Source of the DNA: Aliidiomarina halalkaliphila
Lineage (GTDB): Bacteria > Pseudomonadota > Gammaproteobacteria > Enterobacterales > Alteromonadaceae
NCBI RefSeq assembly: GCF_007096385.1
Contig: NZ_VJWL01000001.1
Span: 1,211,488-1,275,487 of the forward strand
Length of the DNA stretch: 64,000 nucleotides
Direction of reading: 5' to 3'
Shown: piece after piece, positions 20,247 to 30,368 of the stretch
Layout of the letters: each line of letters begins with the position of its first letter
How positions within the stretch are numbered: position 1 is the stretch's first letter
The notes under the pieces: generated by a model
What the model was told of the DNA's origin: nothing
Database searches by the model: none
Seen by the model: the letters and a program-made list of their open reading frames with translations, nothing else
Translations under genes and position numbers: made by a program

Positions 20247-21434
20247 TTATTGGCCTTGGGCGCGTATGGCAACCACATTGCCTTTCGCATCCTGCACAAT
20301 TAATTTATCGTCAACAATCACCGGTGCGCCGTGAATCCGGTCATCACCAACTTGATAGCGACCAACCAGCTCGCCATTGCTGCGATTGAACCAATGCAAA
20401 TAACCAAAACGGTCACCGGATACCAAATAACTGCCAGATACCGCCGGCTCCGTTAATGAACGCAAGAACAGATCCGAATTGCGCCATAACTCCATACCGT
20501 TGGAACGGTCAATGCTTATCATATGACTTTGCTGATCCACTAACACGATACGGTTTACTGCTTGCACTGGGCCACGCCAGCTGCCGTATTCACGTTTCCA
20601 CAACACTTCGCCATTACGCAAATCAAATGCTGCCAAATCACCATTGAAGGCCGACACATAAATATTGCCGCCCCACACCAATGGCGCGCCATCGACATCA
20701 ACTAAGCGCTCGAGATCAGTAGATCCGGTAGGAACCGAGATTCGTTCTTCCCATGCCAACATGCCATTTTCGGCAATTAACACCACGACTTTGCCGGTGG
20801 CGCTGCCGAAAATAACACCGCCGCTATTAATTACCGCTGGCGATGTGCCGCGCAAACTCAGCAATGACACTTCTTCTTCATGCGTCCACATGATCTCGCC
20901 GTCACGTGCACGCAGTGCCGCGACAATACCAGAACCTAAATGAACCACCACCCGACCTTCGCCCACGGTCGGTGCGGCCAGCACTTCGCCAGGTACTTTT
21001 TGTTCCCAAAGTAGCTCACCGTTATCGGCATTAAATGCGTATACCAAACCGTTCTCAGAGCCAACAAACAACATCGAACCAGCAACTGCGATACCACTCA
21101 AACGCGCTGGCTCACCGCCAAAGTAGCGACCAAATACTGGTTTGCGGCCACCTAATTCTTTTGACCACAGTTTGCGCCCACTCTCGGCATTTATTGCCGC
21201 TACAGCGCCGTGACGTCCCGCCACATAAATCACCCCATCTTGATGCACAGGGCGCAAGCGCGAGTGATGATTCCCTTGGCCAATGCCGACTCGGGTGCTC
21301 CATACTTCGGAAGCGGTCACTTCGGTGGTAATAGAGCGTAGCTCAGCATGACGAGGCCCTTCATCTTTGGATGAACAGGCCGCCAAAAATATGGATGCTA
21401 CGGCGACGACTAACCAGTGTTTTGTTTTAATCAT
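20247..21434 (-). CDS. bamB: Outer membrane assembly lipoprotein BamB
   Basis: Lipoprotein of the Bam complex that inserts beta-barrel proteins in the outer membrane. The 395 residues start with a lipoprotein signal (lipobox LAAC, Cys20) and go on to an eight-bladed PQQ-type propeller with repeated blade motifs such as ALRARDGEIMWTHEEE and AFDLRNGEVLWKREYG. Its ATG overlaps the yfgM stop by 4 nt. Confidence 0.96.
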   Translation of the reverse strand: MIKTKHWLVVAVASIFLAACSSKDEGPRHAELRSITTEVTASEVWSTRVGIGQGNHHSRLRPVHQDGVIYVAGRHGAVAAINAESGRKLWSKELGGRKPVFGRYFGGEPARLSGIAVAGSMLFVGSENGLVYAFNADNGELLWEQKVPGEVLAAPTVGEGRVVVHLGSGIVAALRARDGEIMWTHEEEVSLLSLRGTSPAVINSGGVIFGSATGKVVVLIAENGMLAWEERISVPTGSTDLERLVDVDGAPLVWGGNIYVSAFNGDLAAFDLRNGEVLWKREYGSWRGPVQAVNRIVLVDQQSHMISIDRSNGMELWRNSDLFLRSLTEPAVSGSYLVSGDRFGYLHWFNRSNGELVGRYQVGDDRIHGAPVIVDDKLIVQDAKGNVVAIRAQGQ

Positions 21435-22051
21435 TCGTGTCCTGCCAGATTGTCGATTTTCATCTGCAAGGCATTATTTGCGCCCGCTGCAGATGCGTCT
21501 GCTGCCGCCAGATAAGACTCCCGTGCAGCGCTATAGTTGCCTTGTGCAAAGTAGATATCACCTTGGATTTCCGCCACGCCAGCCGCAAATGCGCTGCCGC
21601 GAATGCCAGCTAACCATGCTTGTGCGCTCGTGAAATCTTCCAAAGCTGCATCAATGCGTGCTAAACGCATGGCCACAATGGATTTTAAGTCTTCGTGGCG
21701 TAATTCAGCGTGTGCTGTTTCTAATTCGCTACGCGCCGTGTCTAGATCACCAGCACTTACCGCGTGTTGCGCTAAATACAACCGAGCTAATGCGCCCTGC
21801 TCCGAGCCTGATAACTCGCTCGTAATCGCCTGGGCACGGGCCAACGCGTCTTGGTCTTCGCCAAACTGTAAGGTTTCAATGACTTGCTGATAAACTGCAG
21901 TTCGTGCTTGTGCGGCTTCGACCTGACTGTCTTGGTAATACCGCCAACCGAACAGAGACCCTAAACCGAGCACTACACCCGCCACGATCCAAGGTCCGTA
22001 ATCTTTAATAAACGCTTTTATCTGTTCGACTTGTTGATCTTCGTTTTCCAC
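21431..22051 (-). CDS. yfgM: Ancillary SecYEG translocon subunit YfgM
   Basis: Bitopic inner-membrane protein reported in E. coli to associate with SecYEG and periplasmic chaperones. The 206 residues equal the E. coli length. A short cytoplasmic stretch is followed by one membrane helix at about 17-36 (GPWIVAGVVLGLGSLFGWRYY) and a periplasmic TPR-like domain rich in Ala. It sits between hisS and bamB as in E. coli. Confidence 0.92.
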   Translation of the reverse strand: MENEDQQVEQIKAFIKDYGPWIVAGVVLGLGSLFGWRYYQDSQVEAAQARTAVYQQVIETLQFGEDQDALARAQAITSELSGSEQGALARLYLAQHAVSAGDLDTARSELETAHAELRHEDLKSIVAMRLARIDAALEDFTSAQAWLAGIRGSAFAAGVAEIQGDIYFAQGNYSAARESYLAAADASAAGANNALQMKIDNLAGHE

Positions 22052-22068
22052 TGCCGTGTCCTCTTGAT

Positions 22069-23340
22069 TTACACCAAGGTGCTAAGCACCGTTGATACGT
22101 CATTCATGTGAACTGTTGTTTGCTCTGCATCACGACGCAAGAACTTCACAGTCACTTTGTTTTCTGCAACTTCATTGGCACCAATAATTAACGCTACTTC
22201 GGCACCGCTTTGGTCGGCTTTCTTCAATTGTTTTGCAAACTTTCCGCCACCGCAATGAAGCATGACGCGCAGGCTGGGCAGTGCGTCCCGAACCTGTTCG
22301 GCAACAGTCATTGCTGGAAGTTCCGCTTCCGCGCCAGCGGCAACTATATAAACGTCGACACTCCGCGGTAGCTGCTGGTTATCGGCGTGTTCGAGCATTA
22401 ACACCAGACGTTCTAGACCCATCGCAAAGCCGACCGCAGGGGTCGCCTTACCGCCTAATTGTTCAACCAAACCATCGTAGCGACCACCGGCACAAACAGT
22501 ACCTTGCGCGCCTAAGCTATCGGTAACCCACTCAAACACAGTCCGGTTGTAATAATCTAATCCACGCACCAAACGCTCGTTATGCACATAGCGTACACCT
22601 GCGTTATCCAAATAGGCGCAAAGTTGTTCAAAATGAGTTCGTGACTCACTATCCCAATATTCACTGAGTTTGGGTGCCTTCGCCAACACCTCCGCCATAG
22701 CAGGATTTTTTGAATCAAGAATTCGCAGTGGGTTGCTGTCTAAGCGACGCACACTGTCTTCGTCTAGCTGTTCTTGATGCGCACGCAAATAGGCGGTGAG
22801 CGCTTCTCGGTAATCAGCTCGCGCTGCATTGGAGGCTAGCGAATTGAGTTCAAGAGTAAGATATGGCAACAAACCAAGGGTTTTCCATAACCGCGCCGTC
22901 ATCAAAATCATTTCCGCGTCTATATCTGGGCCATCTAAACCAAAAGCCTCGACACCCACTTGGTGGAACTGACGGTAACGGCCTTTTTGGGGTCGCTCAT
23001 GGCGAAACATTGGGCCCATATACCAGAGTCGGCGGGTTTGGTTATACAACAGCCCATGCTCATTGCCTGCGCGCACGCAACTCGCAGTGCCTTCTGGGCG
23101 CAAGGTAAGGCTGTCGCCATTGCGATCAGCAAAGGTATACATTTCTTTTTCAACGATATCGGTCACTTCGCCGATAGAGCGCTTGAACAGTTCGGTCTGT
23201 TCCACCACCGGCATGCGAATCTCACTGTAGCCGTAATTCGCAACAAGGTCGCGAATCACTTGCTCAAGCTGCTGCCAACGACCCGTTTGGTCTGGCAAGA
23301 TATCGTTCATGCCGCGAATGGCTTGAATTTGTTTTGTCAC
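22069..23340 (-). CDS. hisS: Histidyl-tRNA synthetase
   Basis: Class II aminoacyl-tRNA synthetase, 423 residues (E. coli 424). Motif 1 region near IRGMNDILP, motif 2 [17 protein letters not shown], the histidine-specific motifs [15 protein letters not shown] and CAGGRYDGL, and motif 3 (GFAMGLERL). The C-terminal anticodon-binding domain ends with [10 protein letters not shown]. It leads the hisS-yfgM-bamB-der group behind a well-formed promoter. Confidence 0.98.
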   Translation of the reverse strand: MTKQIQAIRGMNDILPDQTGRWQQLEQVIRDLVANYGYSEIRMPVVEQTELFKRSIGEVTDIVEKEMYTFADRNGDSLTLRPEGTASCVRAGNEHGLLYNQTRRLWYMGPMFRHERPQKGRYRQFHQVGVEAFGLDGPDIDAEMILMTARLWKTLGLLPYLTLELNSLASNAARADYREALTAYLRAHQEQLDEDSVRRLDSNPLRILDSKNPAMAEVLAKAPKLSEYWDSESRTHFEQLCAYLDNAGVRYVHNERLVRGLDYYNRTVFEWVTDSLGAQGTVCAGGRYDGLVEQLGGKATPAVGFAMGLERLVLMLEHADNQQLPRSVDVYIVAAGAEAELPAMTVAEQVRDALPSLRVMLHCGGGKFAKQLKKADQSGAEVALIIGANEVAENKVTVKFLRRDAEQTTVHMNDVSTVLSTLV

Positions 23341-23389
23341 AGTTTGGGAATTCCTGTCTCAATTACATGACGGTATTAACAACGCCGGC

Positions 23390-23418
23390 ATTATAGGGTG
23401 TTTGCCCCATTAGGTAAA
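23390..23418 (-). promoter_or_regulatory. Predicted promoter of hisS-yfgM-bamB-der
   Basis: On the minus strand: TTTACC (plus 23413-23418), a 17 bp spacer, then a perfect TATAAT (plus 23390-23395), directly after the ispG stop codon. This suggests hisS has its own promoter rather than depending wholly on ispG transcription. Confidence 0.6.
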
Positions 23419-23419
23419 A

Positions 23420-24535
23420 CTAGAGGTTCTGAATATCGATAGGTGTCTCTTGCTCACGACGTTTTACGTAATCCCGTATCTGTGCTTCTAGCTCGTCAAC
23501 AATATTATCATTGTCGATACGTAGCTTTTGCCGCTGTCCGTCTTTATAAAAACCGCTCTTGTTCTTCGCACCGGCTAATCCGATTTGCGCGACCATCGCT
23601 TCACCAGGGCCATTAACAACGCAGCCAATGACCGACACGTCCACCGCGGTGGTGATATCTTCCAAGCGTTGCTCAAGGGCATTCACCGTTGAGATGACAT
23701 CGAATTCTTGGCGCGAGCAGCTCGGACAGGCAATAAAATTAATGCCGCGACTGCGAATACGGAGCGACTTCAAGATATCAAAGCCGACTTTAATTTCTTC
23801 TACAGGATCCGCCGCTAACGACACACGGATGGTATCGCCGATTCCTTCACTGAGCAGCATCCCCAAGCCAATCGCCGATTTTACCGCGCCAGCTCGGGCA
23901 CCACCTGCCTCGGTGATCCCCAAATGCAGGGGTTGTTCAATTTGTTTAGCAAGTAAACGGTACGCATCGACGGCAAGGAACACATCTGATGCCTTCACAC
24001 TCACTTTAAAATCGTGGAAGTTTAAACGATCAAGAATATCCACATGGCGGAGCGCAGACTCTACCAGTGCGGCACCCGTCGGCTCACCATACTTTTCTTG
24101 GATTTCGCGTTCCAAGGATCCGGCATTAACACCAATTCGAATGGGGATATTGCGATCCCGAGCGGCATCAACCACCGCCCGAATACGATCTTCATGACCG
24201 ATATTGCCAGGATTAATGCGTAAACAATCCACGCCATATTCCGCTACTTTCAGGGCAATACGGTAATCAAAGTGAATATCGGCAACCAGAGGAACCGTCA
24301 CCCGTTGACGAATGAGTTTAAATGCTTCCGCTGCATCCATGGTGGGCACGGATACGCGCACAATATCGGCACCCGCCGCGACAATACGCTCAATTTGCGC
24401 CACAGTCGCGTCAACATCATTGGTGTTGGTATTTGTCATCGATTGCACGGCAATTGGGGCACCATCACCAATAGGCACATCACCCACGTAAATGCGGCGA
24501 CTTTTACGACGGACAATCGGAGTTTCGTGGTTCAT
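23420..24535 (-). CDS. ispG: 4-hydroxy-3-methylbut-2-enyl diphosphate synthase
   Basis: Iron-sulfur enzyme of the MEP isoprenoid pathway that turns methylerythritol cyclodiphosphate into HMBPP. The 371 residues (E. coli 372) form an N-terminal TIM barrel ([20 protein letters not shown]) and a C-terminal cluster domain with CPSC (about 267-270) and the later Cys in GCVVNGPGE. Its product line feeds ispB at the other end of the window. It is 39 bp after rodZ. Confidence 0.97.
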   Translation of the reverse strand: MNHETPIVRRKSRRIYVGDVPIGDGAPIAVQSMTNTNTNDVDATVAQIERIVAAGADIVRVSVPTMDAAEAFKLIRQRVTVPLVADIHFDYRIALKVAEYGVDCLRINPGNIGHEDRIRAVVDAARDRNIPIRIGVNAGSLEREIQEKYGEPTGAALVESALRHVDILDRLNFHDFKVSVKASDVFLAVDAYRLLAKQIEQPLHLGITEAGGARAGAVKSAIGLGMLLSEGIGDTIRVSLAADPVEEIKVGFDILKSLRIRSRGINFIACPSCSRQEFDVISTVNALEQRLEDITTAVDVSVIGCVVNGPGEAMVAQIGLAGAKNKSGFYKDGQRQKLRIDNDNIVDELEAQIRDYVKRREQETPIDIQNL

Positions 24536-24574
24536 GGTGTGTTACTGCTCTCTATTCACAAACGTCGAATATGG

Positions 24575-25633
24575 TTAGCCTTGGCTAGGCAGAGTAAAGC
24601 GTGCGGTACGCCCTCTAAAGCGCGTTAAATCAATTTCTTCACCGCGAAAATACACGGAAACCGCCTGCGGTGCGCCAAGCGTAATTTCATAAGGGGCCTG
24701 GCCCTCTAACGGCATCACATGACCGCCTTGTTTTACCCCAAAGGCAATGACTTCCCCAGTGGCATCTTCAATGCGTACCCAACAATCATCACTAAAGGTA
24801 AGCACTAGCTCTGCCTCTGCGACAGCCGACACCGCTTGCTCTGTGGTTTCATTCTGCACGCTGGGGTCTTCGGTAGTCGCCGGTACTTGAGTTACTTGTT
24901 GTTCTGTTCGTTCAGGCGAGCGCGTCGCGCTGCTTGTTTCCGTTGGCGGAGGATCGGAGCGGGTTTCGGTGACTACTGCAGGATCCTGAGTTCCGGTTAA
25001 CTCAGGTGTATCTACCGGTGCTTCCACCAAATCTTCCGTTTCATCCGTGGCGATTACATCATCTTCATCACGGGCATCAAGCCGGGTTTGCGATTGCACC
25101 GTGTCAGAACGTGTTGGTGTGGTGGTTTGGCGATTGCTCACGCGTTCTTGCTGCGCGTTACTATTTACAATGCCATCACCATTTTTTTCTTCAGTGAATT
25201 GTTGCCACACAAACACAGCCACCGAGCCAATTAAGATCAAAATAATGATCCAGGTCATCAGCATGAGTTTGTTATCTTGCGATTCGAGCTTGGTCTTTTG
25301 CGAAAAGCTTTGCATTTGACCGGCGGGCGCCTCTTCACCGAGAAAGGTTTGGTAGGCGGAAATGACCGTCGCTTCATCAAGGTTCACTAACTTTGCGTAA
25401 GAGCGCAAATAGCCTCGAATATAGGTTCCGCCCACATACTTACTAAACTCATTGGCTTCGAGTTCTTCAATTTGGGTGCGGCGTAAACGTAAACGGTCGG
25501 CAATTTGGCTCACACTTAATCCGGCCTGCTCCCGCGCATCGCGCAGCAGCTCGCCCGGAGAAACCGGTGGGCTCGCTTCTGTTTCACTCACCTCGTCGTG
25601 GTGGTGCTCGTCATTTTGATTAGTTTCGGTCAT
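24575..25633 (-). CDS. rodZ: Cytoskeletal protein RodZ
   Basis: Membrane protein that ties MreB filaments to the cell-wall elongation machinery. The 352 residues run from a cytoplasmic helix-turn-helix (about 25-95, LRDAREQAGLSVSQIADRLR) and a membrane helix at about 125-147 (LMTWIIILILIGSVAVFVW) to a long Thr/Pro/Glu-rich linker. A C-terminal periplasmic DUF4115 domain (CWVRIEDATGEVI, VYFRGEEIDLTRF) completes it. E. coli RodZ is 337 residues. Confidence 0.94.
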   Translation of the reverse strand: MTETNQNDEHHHDEVSETEASPPVSPGELLRDAREQAGLSVSQIADRLRLRRTQIEELEANEFSKYVGGTYIRGYLRSYAKLVNLDEATVISAYQTFLGEEAPAGQMQSFSQKTKLESQDNKLMLMTWIIILILIGSVAVFVWQQFTEEKNGDGIVNSNAQQERVSNRQTTTPTRSDTVQSQTRLDARDEDDVIATDETEDLVEAPVDTPELTGTQDPAVVTETRSDPPPTETSSATRSPERTEQQVTQVPATTEDPSVQNETTEQAVSAVAEAELVLTFSDDCWVRIEDATGEVIAFGVKQGGHVMPLEGQAPYEITLGAPQAVSVYFRGEEIDLTRFRGRTARFTLPSQG

Positions 25634-25691
25634 CTTTAGCTGAATTCACTACTCTAGGGCAATCCATTGCGAAAATCGGTGTTGTAACAGG

Positions 25692-26864
25692 CTAACCGAC
25701 CACATTTACGTTAATCGGTTCCCCATTCTTTTGTTTTTGTTGTTTTTTCAATAACCGTTTGGTGCGATCGACAACGTCACCTACAAGTTGACCACAAGCC
25801 GCATCGATATCATCCCCACGGGTCTTCCTAACGATAACGGTATAACCGTGTTCCATCAACACCTTTGCGAAACGATCAATGCGAGAATTACTTGATCGAC
25901 CGTAACCTGATCCCGGAAATGGGTTAAACGGAATCAAATTAATCTTGCTTGGTGTATCTTTCAGTACTTTTGCTAATTGATGGGCTTGGTCTGTTGAGTC
26001 ATTCACATGATCCAACATTACGTACTCCACCGTCACCTTTGTTTGCGCTTTTGATTGCTCCACATAGCGCCGCGACGCCGCTAAGAACTCCGCAATCGGA
26101 TACTTCTTATTGATTGGAACGATTTCGTCACGTAGTTCATTGGTGGGCGCATGCAAAGATATCGCCAACGCCACATCAATCTGCTCGCGCAATAAGTCGA
26201 GTGCAGGCACCACACCGGAGGTGCTCAAGGTCACTCGGCGCTTGGATAAACCAAAGCCGTAGTCGTCGAGCATAATTTCCATCGCCGGCACCACGTTTTT
26301 TACGTTGAGCAATGGCTCACCCATGCCCATCATCACCACGTTCGTAACCGCTTTTACGTTGGTGTCGCCAAAAGGCCCGAGCAACTTACTGACTCGCCAC
26401 ACCTGACCGATGATCTCAGAGACGCGGAGATTGCGATTAAAGCCCTGATGCCCCGTTGAACAGAAGGTGCATTCCAATGCGCAGCCTACTTGTGATGACA
26501 CGCACAAGGTAGCGCGATCATCTTCTGGAATCCACACCGCCTCAATCTCCTGACCATCGCGTAATTCCATCACAAACTTAATGGTTCCATCGGCAGATTG
26601 CTGCTGTACTTTAATTTCTGGCGCACGTACCTCTGCCACTTCTTTTAGCTTGGCCCGCAGCGCTTTATTTAAATTGGTCATTTGATCGAAGTCGTCAACA
26701 CAATAGTGATACAACCACTTCATCACCTGTTCCGTACGGAACGGCTTCTCGCCGAGCTGCACAAAGAAATCCCGCAATCCTTGCCGATTCAAATCCAGCA
26801 AATTGATTTTCTTTTGGGTTCCCTCTGCTAATTCCTTAGCTGGGCTACATGGAGTACCTGTCAT
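25692..26864 (-). CDS. rlmN: Dual-specificity 23S rRNA/tRNA methyltransferase RlmN
   Basis: Radical SAM enzyme that makes m2A2503 in 23S rRNA and m2A37 in some tRNAs. It has 390 residues (E. coli 384). The cluster motif CALECTFC at about 126-133 fits CxxxCxxC. The SAM region GMGEPLLN, and a late Cys in DAACGQL that fits the methyl-carrying cysteine, are present. The ATG has GAGG 5 nt upstream. In many relatives pilF/pilW lies between this gene and rodZ, but here the gap is only 58 bp. Confidence 0.97.
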   Translation of the reverse strand: MTGTPCSPAKELAEGTQKKINLLDLNRQGLRDFFVQLGEKPFRTEQVMKWLYHYCVDDFDQMTNLNKALRAKLKEVAEVRAPEIKVQQQSADGTIKFVMELRDGQEIEAVWIPEDDRATLCVSSQVGCALECTFCSTGHQGFNRNLRVSEIIGQVWRVSKLLGPFGDTNVKAVTNVVMMGMGEPLLNVKNVVPAMEIMLDDYGFGLSKRRVTLSTSGVVPALDLLREQIDVALAISLHAPTNELRDEIVPINKKYPIAEFLAASRRYVEQSKAQTKVTVEYVMLDHVNDSTDQAHQLAKVLKDTPSKINLIPFNPFPGSGYGRSSNSRIDRFAKVLMEHGYTVIVRKTRGDDIDAACGQLVGDVVDRTKRLLKKQQKQKNGEPINVNVVG

Positions 26865-26932
26865 GACGACCTCAAGTTTTGTCTAACGTGGCATGTTGAA
26901 TCGAAATCCAACAAGGCCAAAGAATAACGGTC

Positions 26933-26959
26933 AAAAAAGGGGCCCGAAGCCCCTTTTTT
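26933..26959 (-). terminator. Intrinsic terminator after ndk
   Basis: A near-perfect palindrome: AAAAAAGGGGC and GCCCCTTTTTT around a CCGAA loop. It ends the ndk transcript on the minus strand 20 bp past the stop codon. The T-run on both sides would also let it act on the other strand. Confidence 0.9.
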
Positions 26960-26979
26960 AAAGTGCTTACCCTACTATT

Positions 26980-27411
26980 TTAGCGGGTACGCGAGCAAAC
27001 TTCTTCATCAGAGAAGAAATAAGCTATTTCACGAGCTGCAGATTCAACTGCATCTGAACCGTGAACAGCGTTTTCATCAATCGTTTCAGCGTAATCAGCA
27101 CGCAAGGTACCAGCAGCTGCTTCTTGTGGGTTAGTCGCGCCCATGATTTCACGGTTCTTACGTACCGCGTCTTCACCTTCCAGCGTCATCACAACGATTG
27201 GGCCAGAAGTCATAAACTCAACTAAAGCACCAAAGAACGGACGCTCTTTGTGTTCAGCGTAGAAACCTTCCGCTTGTTCTTTGCTCAGGTGCATCATCTT
27301 TTGGCCGACGATGCGCAGACCTGCGCTTTCAAAACGGTTAACGATGGCGCCGATTACATTTTTGGCAACCGCGTCAGGCTTAATGATGGACAGAGTGCGT
27401 TCCAAAGCCAT
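26980..27411 (-). CDS. ndk: Nucleoside diphosphate kinase
   Basis: Balances NTP pools by phosphate transfer through a phosphohistidine. The 143 residues equal E. coli Ndk. The opening [12 protein letters not shown] is typical, and the active-site histidine lies in the [12 protein letters not shown] motif near residue 117. It is a single gene between its own promoter region and a strong terminator, divergent from msrA. Confidence 0.98.
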   Translation of the reverse strand: MALERTLSIIKPDAVAKNVIGAIVNRFESAGLRIVGQKMMHLSKEQAEGFYAEHKERPFFGALVEFMTSGPIVVMTLEGEDAVRKNREIMGATNPQEAAAGTLRADYAETIDENAVHGSDAVESAAREIAYFFSDEEVCSRTR

Positions 27412-27459
27412 TGCTGTACTCCCGATTAATCATAAAAGTTGGTTAAAAAAGACGCGCGG

Positions 27460-27487
27460 ATTATACGTGATTCAGGGAATTTTTCCC
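27460..27487 (-). promoter_or_regulatory. Putative ndk -10 box with adjacent inverted repeat
   Basis: A perfect minus-strand TATAAT (plus 27460-27465) lies about 50 bp before the ndk start. The 13 bp inverted repeat GGGAATTTTTCCC (27475-27487) overlaps the place of the -35 box, which itself is a poor match. A protein bound to the repeat could control or activate this promoter. No known regulator recognised. Confidence 0.4.
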
Positions 27488-27606
27488 ACTAATTCTTTAT
27501 ACTTCCAGCATAACTCTGATTCATGACAGATTCTTTACTTGGCAAGTATCCATCCCTGATGTATTTTAGACGTCTAGATGTTTATTTGCAGTAGGATAGT
27601 CCCTTA

Positions 27607-28146
27607 ATGAACAAGTCTCTTCACGTAGCAACCCTCGCCGGCGGATGTTTTTGGTGCCTCGAGTCTGCGTTCAATCAAGTACAAGGCATACATTCGGTAA
27701 AGTCGGGCTACAGCGGCGGACAAACCGAGAATCCAACCTACAAAGATGTGTGTACTGGCAACACCGGGCATGCGGAGGTGATACGGGTGGAGTTCGATCT
27801 TGAGGCGATTTCCTATCGTGAAATTCTCGAGATCTTTTTCGCACTGCACGATCCTACGCAAGTGAATCGTCAAGGTAATGACATCGGCAGCCAATATCGC
27901 ACCGCGATTTTCTATCATGACGAAGCGCAAGCTGAGGCGGCACGCAGCATTATTGCGGAGATGGAACAAGAGCAGACATGGGAGGGGCCCATCGTGACCC
28001 AAATCGAGCCGATCGCGACTTTCTATCCCGCCGAGGATTATCACGATAACTACTTTGAGCGCAATCCAGAGAACCAATACTGCCAAGCGGTGGTATCGCC
28101 AAAACTTGCCAAGTTTAAGAAAACCTTTGCGTCGCGGCTAAAATAA
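27607..28146 (+). CDS. msrA: Peptide-methionine (S)-S-oxide reductase
   Basis: Repairs oxidised methionine (S-sulfoxide) in proteins. The GCFWC motif is at residues 13-17 with the catalytic Cys14, and GYSGG, EVIRVEFD and the later HDPTQVNRQGNDIG segment are all typical. At 179 residues it is the short MsrA form without the N-terminal extension of E. coli MsrA (212). AGGAT lies about 9 nt before the ATG. It is monocistronic and divergent from ndk. Confidence 0.96.
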   Translation: MNKSLHVATLAGGCFWCLESAFNQVQGIHSVKSGYSGGQTENPTYKDVCTGNTGHAEVIRVEFDLEAISYREILEIFFALHDPTQVNRQGNDIGSQYRTAIFYHDEAQAEAARSIIAEMEQEQTWEGPIVTQIEPIATFYPAEDYHDNYFERNPENQYCQAVVSPKLAKFKKTFASRLK

Positions 28147-28162
28147 CCACAGGCATGCGAGA

Positions 28163-28212
28163 ACCCACGCTATCGAAAGAAACGGATGTGCGAACACATC
28201 CAGGGCGTGGGT
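28163..28212. other. Nested hairpin between msrA and iscS
   Basis: The outer arms ACCCACGC (28163-28170) and GCGTGGGT (28205-28212) enclose an inner stem GGATGTG/CACATCC with a CGAA loop (28184-28201). It lies between the convergent msrA and iscS genes. There is no T-run on either side, so transcript-end protection or factor-assisted termination is more likely than intrinsic termination. Confidence 0.45.
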
Positions 28213-28229
28213 CGGGTGGGTTCGGTAGA

Positions 28230-29378
28230 TTAGTTGCGTAATCCGTTCGCGGTATCGCGCACCAATTGCGCGGCAAAATCCACTTCTTCTGGGGTGGTAA
28301 AGCGTCCAACACTCAATCGAATACTGGCATGAGCAACGGCATCCGAGCGACCCAAGGCTTTCAACACGTAGGACGGCTCTACACTGGCGCTGTTGCAGGC
28401 CGAGCCCGACGATATCGCTAACTGGCTTAGGGCCATCAGCAAGGTTTCCCCTTCCACATCACAAAAGCCCACATTGAGAATGCCCGCGACGCTGTGCGTT
28501 AGATCAGTATTTAAAACCACCCCCGGGATGGATTTCAGGCCGTCCCATAAGCGCTGCCGTAATGTGGCTAAGCGCTCAGACTCGGCCGCTAATTCTTGGC
28601 CAGCAATCTCTGCTGCCTTTCCGAACCCAGCAATTTGATGGGTGGGCAAGGTGCCCGAGCGCATGCCGCGTTCATGACCCCCGCCGTGCATTTGCGACAC
28701 CAAATATACCCGCGGCGTTCGACGCACATACAACGCACCAATGCCTTTCGGCCCATACATCTTGTGCGCTGAAATCGACATTAAATCAATATCCAACGCA
28801 CGCACATCCACCGGGATTTTGCCGACAGCCTGGGCCGCGTCCACGTGAATCAAAGTGCCGTTATTATGGGCAATCTCTGCAAGCGCTGCGATGTCGTGAA
28901 TCACGCCAATCTCATTGTTCACATACATCACTGTAAGTAACACCGTGTCGCTGCGCAATGCGGCTTTTACCGCGTTCAGATCAAGGGCTCCGGTATCGCT
29001 CACCGTCAGATAGGTGACCTCATACCCCTCATCTTCTAGGGCTTTACAGGTATCTAGCGTGGCCTTGTGCTCGGTGCAGACCGTCACGATATGCTTACCA
29101 CGCTCCTGATAAAAATCAGCAACCCCTTTAATGGCCAAATTCGATGCTTCCGTCGCCCCCGATGTAAATACAATCTCCCGAGGATCCGCATGAATGAGCT
29201 GAGCTATAGACTCCCGGGCAATATCTACGGCCTCTTCCGCTTGCCAACCAAAACGATGAGAACGAGACGCCGGATTACCGAACACGCCATCCATGGTTAA
29301 ATATCCCATCATGCACTCGGCAACTCGCGGATCGACCGGCGTGGTTGCAGCATAATCAAGGTAAACGGGATATTTCAT
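28230..29378 (-). CDS. iscS: Cysteine desulfurase, IscS type with short C-terminus
   Basis: PLP enzyme that takes sulfur from cysteine for Fe-S clusters, tRNA thiolation and other uses. It has 382 residues. The PLP lysine is Lys206 ([10 protein letters not shown]) and the active Cys328 lies in ISSGSACNS, the same numbers as in E. coli IscS, so the alignment is gap-free to there. E. coli IscS has 404 residues; this protein stops about 22 residues early, lacking the tail reported to bind IscU. It follows trmJ by 26 bp, where iscR normally lies, and no iscU, iscA, hscBA or fdx follows. Probably active as a desulfurase, but its sulfur acceptor here is unclear. Confidence 0.9.
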   Translation of the reverse strand: MKYPVYLDYAATTPVDPRVAECMMGYLTMDGVFGNPASRSHRFGWQAEEAVDIARESIAQLIHADPREIVFTSGATEASNLAIKGVADFYQERGKHIVTVCTEHKATLDTCKALEDEGYEVTYLTVSDTGALDLNAVKAALRSDTVLLTVMYVNNEIGVIHDIAALAEIAHNNGTLIHVDAAQAVGKIPVDVRALDIDLMSISAHKMYGPKGIGALYVRRTPRVYLVSQMHGGGHERGMRSGTLPTHQIAGFGKAAEIAGQELAAESERLATLRQRLWDGLKSIPGVVLNTDLTHSVAGILNVGFCDVEGETLLMALSQLAISSGSACNSASVEPSYVLKALGRSDAVAHASIRLSVGRFTTPEEVDFAAQLVRDTANGLRN

Positions 29379-29404
29379 GGTTGTCCTCAGCTCAGGTTTC
29401 GGAA

Positions 29405-30196
29405 TTAGTGATTTTCGCCGTCTTGGCTTGTCGTAGAATCTTGTTGCTCGTGAAGTGTCACAGACGCACCTGAAGCCCGCTCTACCGACGCGAGCACGCC
29501 GCGCAAAATATTCAGTTCGTTTTTCTCGGGGCGGGCCCGATTAAACAAACGACGTAATTTGGTCATCACCATGCCCGGGTGTTTACGAATAATAAATCCA
29601 GTTGCCGCCAATGCCCGCTCTAAATGATTATAGAAGCCTTCGAGGTCTTCATGTAGCGGATAGTCTTCACTAATCCCTTGGGGGGCCTGTTCAGGGGCTT
29701 CTTGCGTAGCCAATGCTGCCATCCGCATCTCATAGCTCACGGTTTGCACCGCCATCGCTAAATTCAATGAGCTATAGTCAGGGTTTGCCGGAATATGCAC
29801 ATGAAAATCCGCCATTTGCAGTTCTTCATTGGTTAATCCGCTCGCCTCGCGACCAAAGATAATCGCCACCTTTGCGCCCGATACGGCTTCTTGAATACCT
29901 TTCACACCCGCTTCCCGAGGCGTTAATTGCGGCCAATCAAGGGTACGATTACGGGCGCTTGTTGCCAGTACCAACGAACAATCCGCCAACGCATCCGCCA
30001 AATTATCCATAATCGTAGCATTGGCGAGTACATCGGTGGCACCTGCCGCCAATGCCTGAGCCTTACCTTCTGGAAGTTCTTCGGGCTGCACTAACACCAA
30101 TTCGTGAATGCCCATCGTTTTCATAGCGCGAGCTGCCGAGCCAATATTACGTTGGTCGGTGGTACCCACGAGAACAACACGAATTTGATTTAACAT
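29405..30196 (-). CDS. trmJ: tRNA (cytidine/uridine-2'-O-)-methyltransferase TrmJ
   Basis: SPOUT-family enzyme that 2'-O-methylates position 32 of several tRNAs. From the ATG at 30196 it has 263 residues (E. coli 246). It starts with [24 protein letters not shown]-type family sequence. The SAM-binding knot includes [17 protein letters not shown] and [17 protein letters not shown]. An upstream in-frame start would add 33 unrelated residues and cross the suhB promoter region. It is divergent from suhB, as in E. coli. Confidence 0.95.
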   Translation of the reverse strand: MLNQIRVVLVGTTDQRNIGSAARAMKTMGIHELVLVQPEELPEGKAQALAAGATDVLANATIMDNLADALADCSLVLATSARNRTLDWPQLTPREAGVKGIQEAVSGAKVAIIFGREASGLTNEELQMADFHVHIPANPDYSSLNLAMAVQTVSYEMRMAALATQEAPEQAPQGISEDYPLHEDLEGFYNHLERALAATGFIIRKHPGMVMTKLRRLFNRARPEKNELNILRGVLASVERASGASVTLHEQQDSTTSQDGENH

Positions 30197-30294
30197 AGGT
30201 CTTCTACCCTTATTGTTAGCATACTGGGAGCCCAGAAACGTCGCTAAAATGCTCAATTTAAAATCCGCGGGAGAATAGCACAGCACACCCTTCA

Positions 30295-30323
30295 TTGCAT
30301 CTGCCTGCTAATTTGCATATAAT
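30295..30323 (+). promoter_or_regulatory. Predicted suhB promoter
   Basis: TTGCAT (30295-30300), a 17 bp spacer and a perfect TATAAT (30318-30323), about 45 bp before the suhB ATG. Spacing is ideal; the -35 box matches only 3/6. Confidence 0.55.
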
Positions 30324-30368
30324 CACGCCGATTTTTTAATCTGCTCTTTGCCAGTACAGGAACCTCCC

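Noticed and set aside
29405-30295. TrmJ with a 33-residue extension
   Set aside because: The extra part crosses the promoter region shared with suhB; the ATG at 30196 matches the family start.
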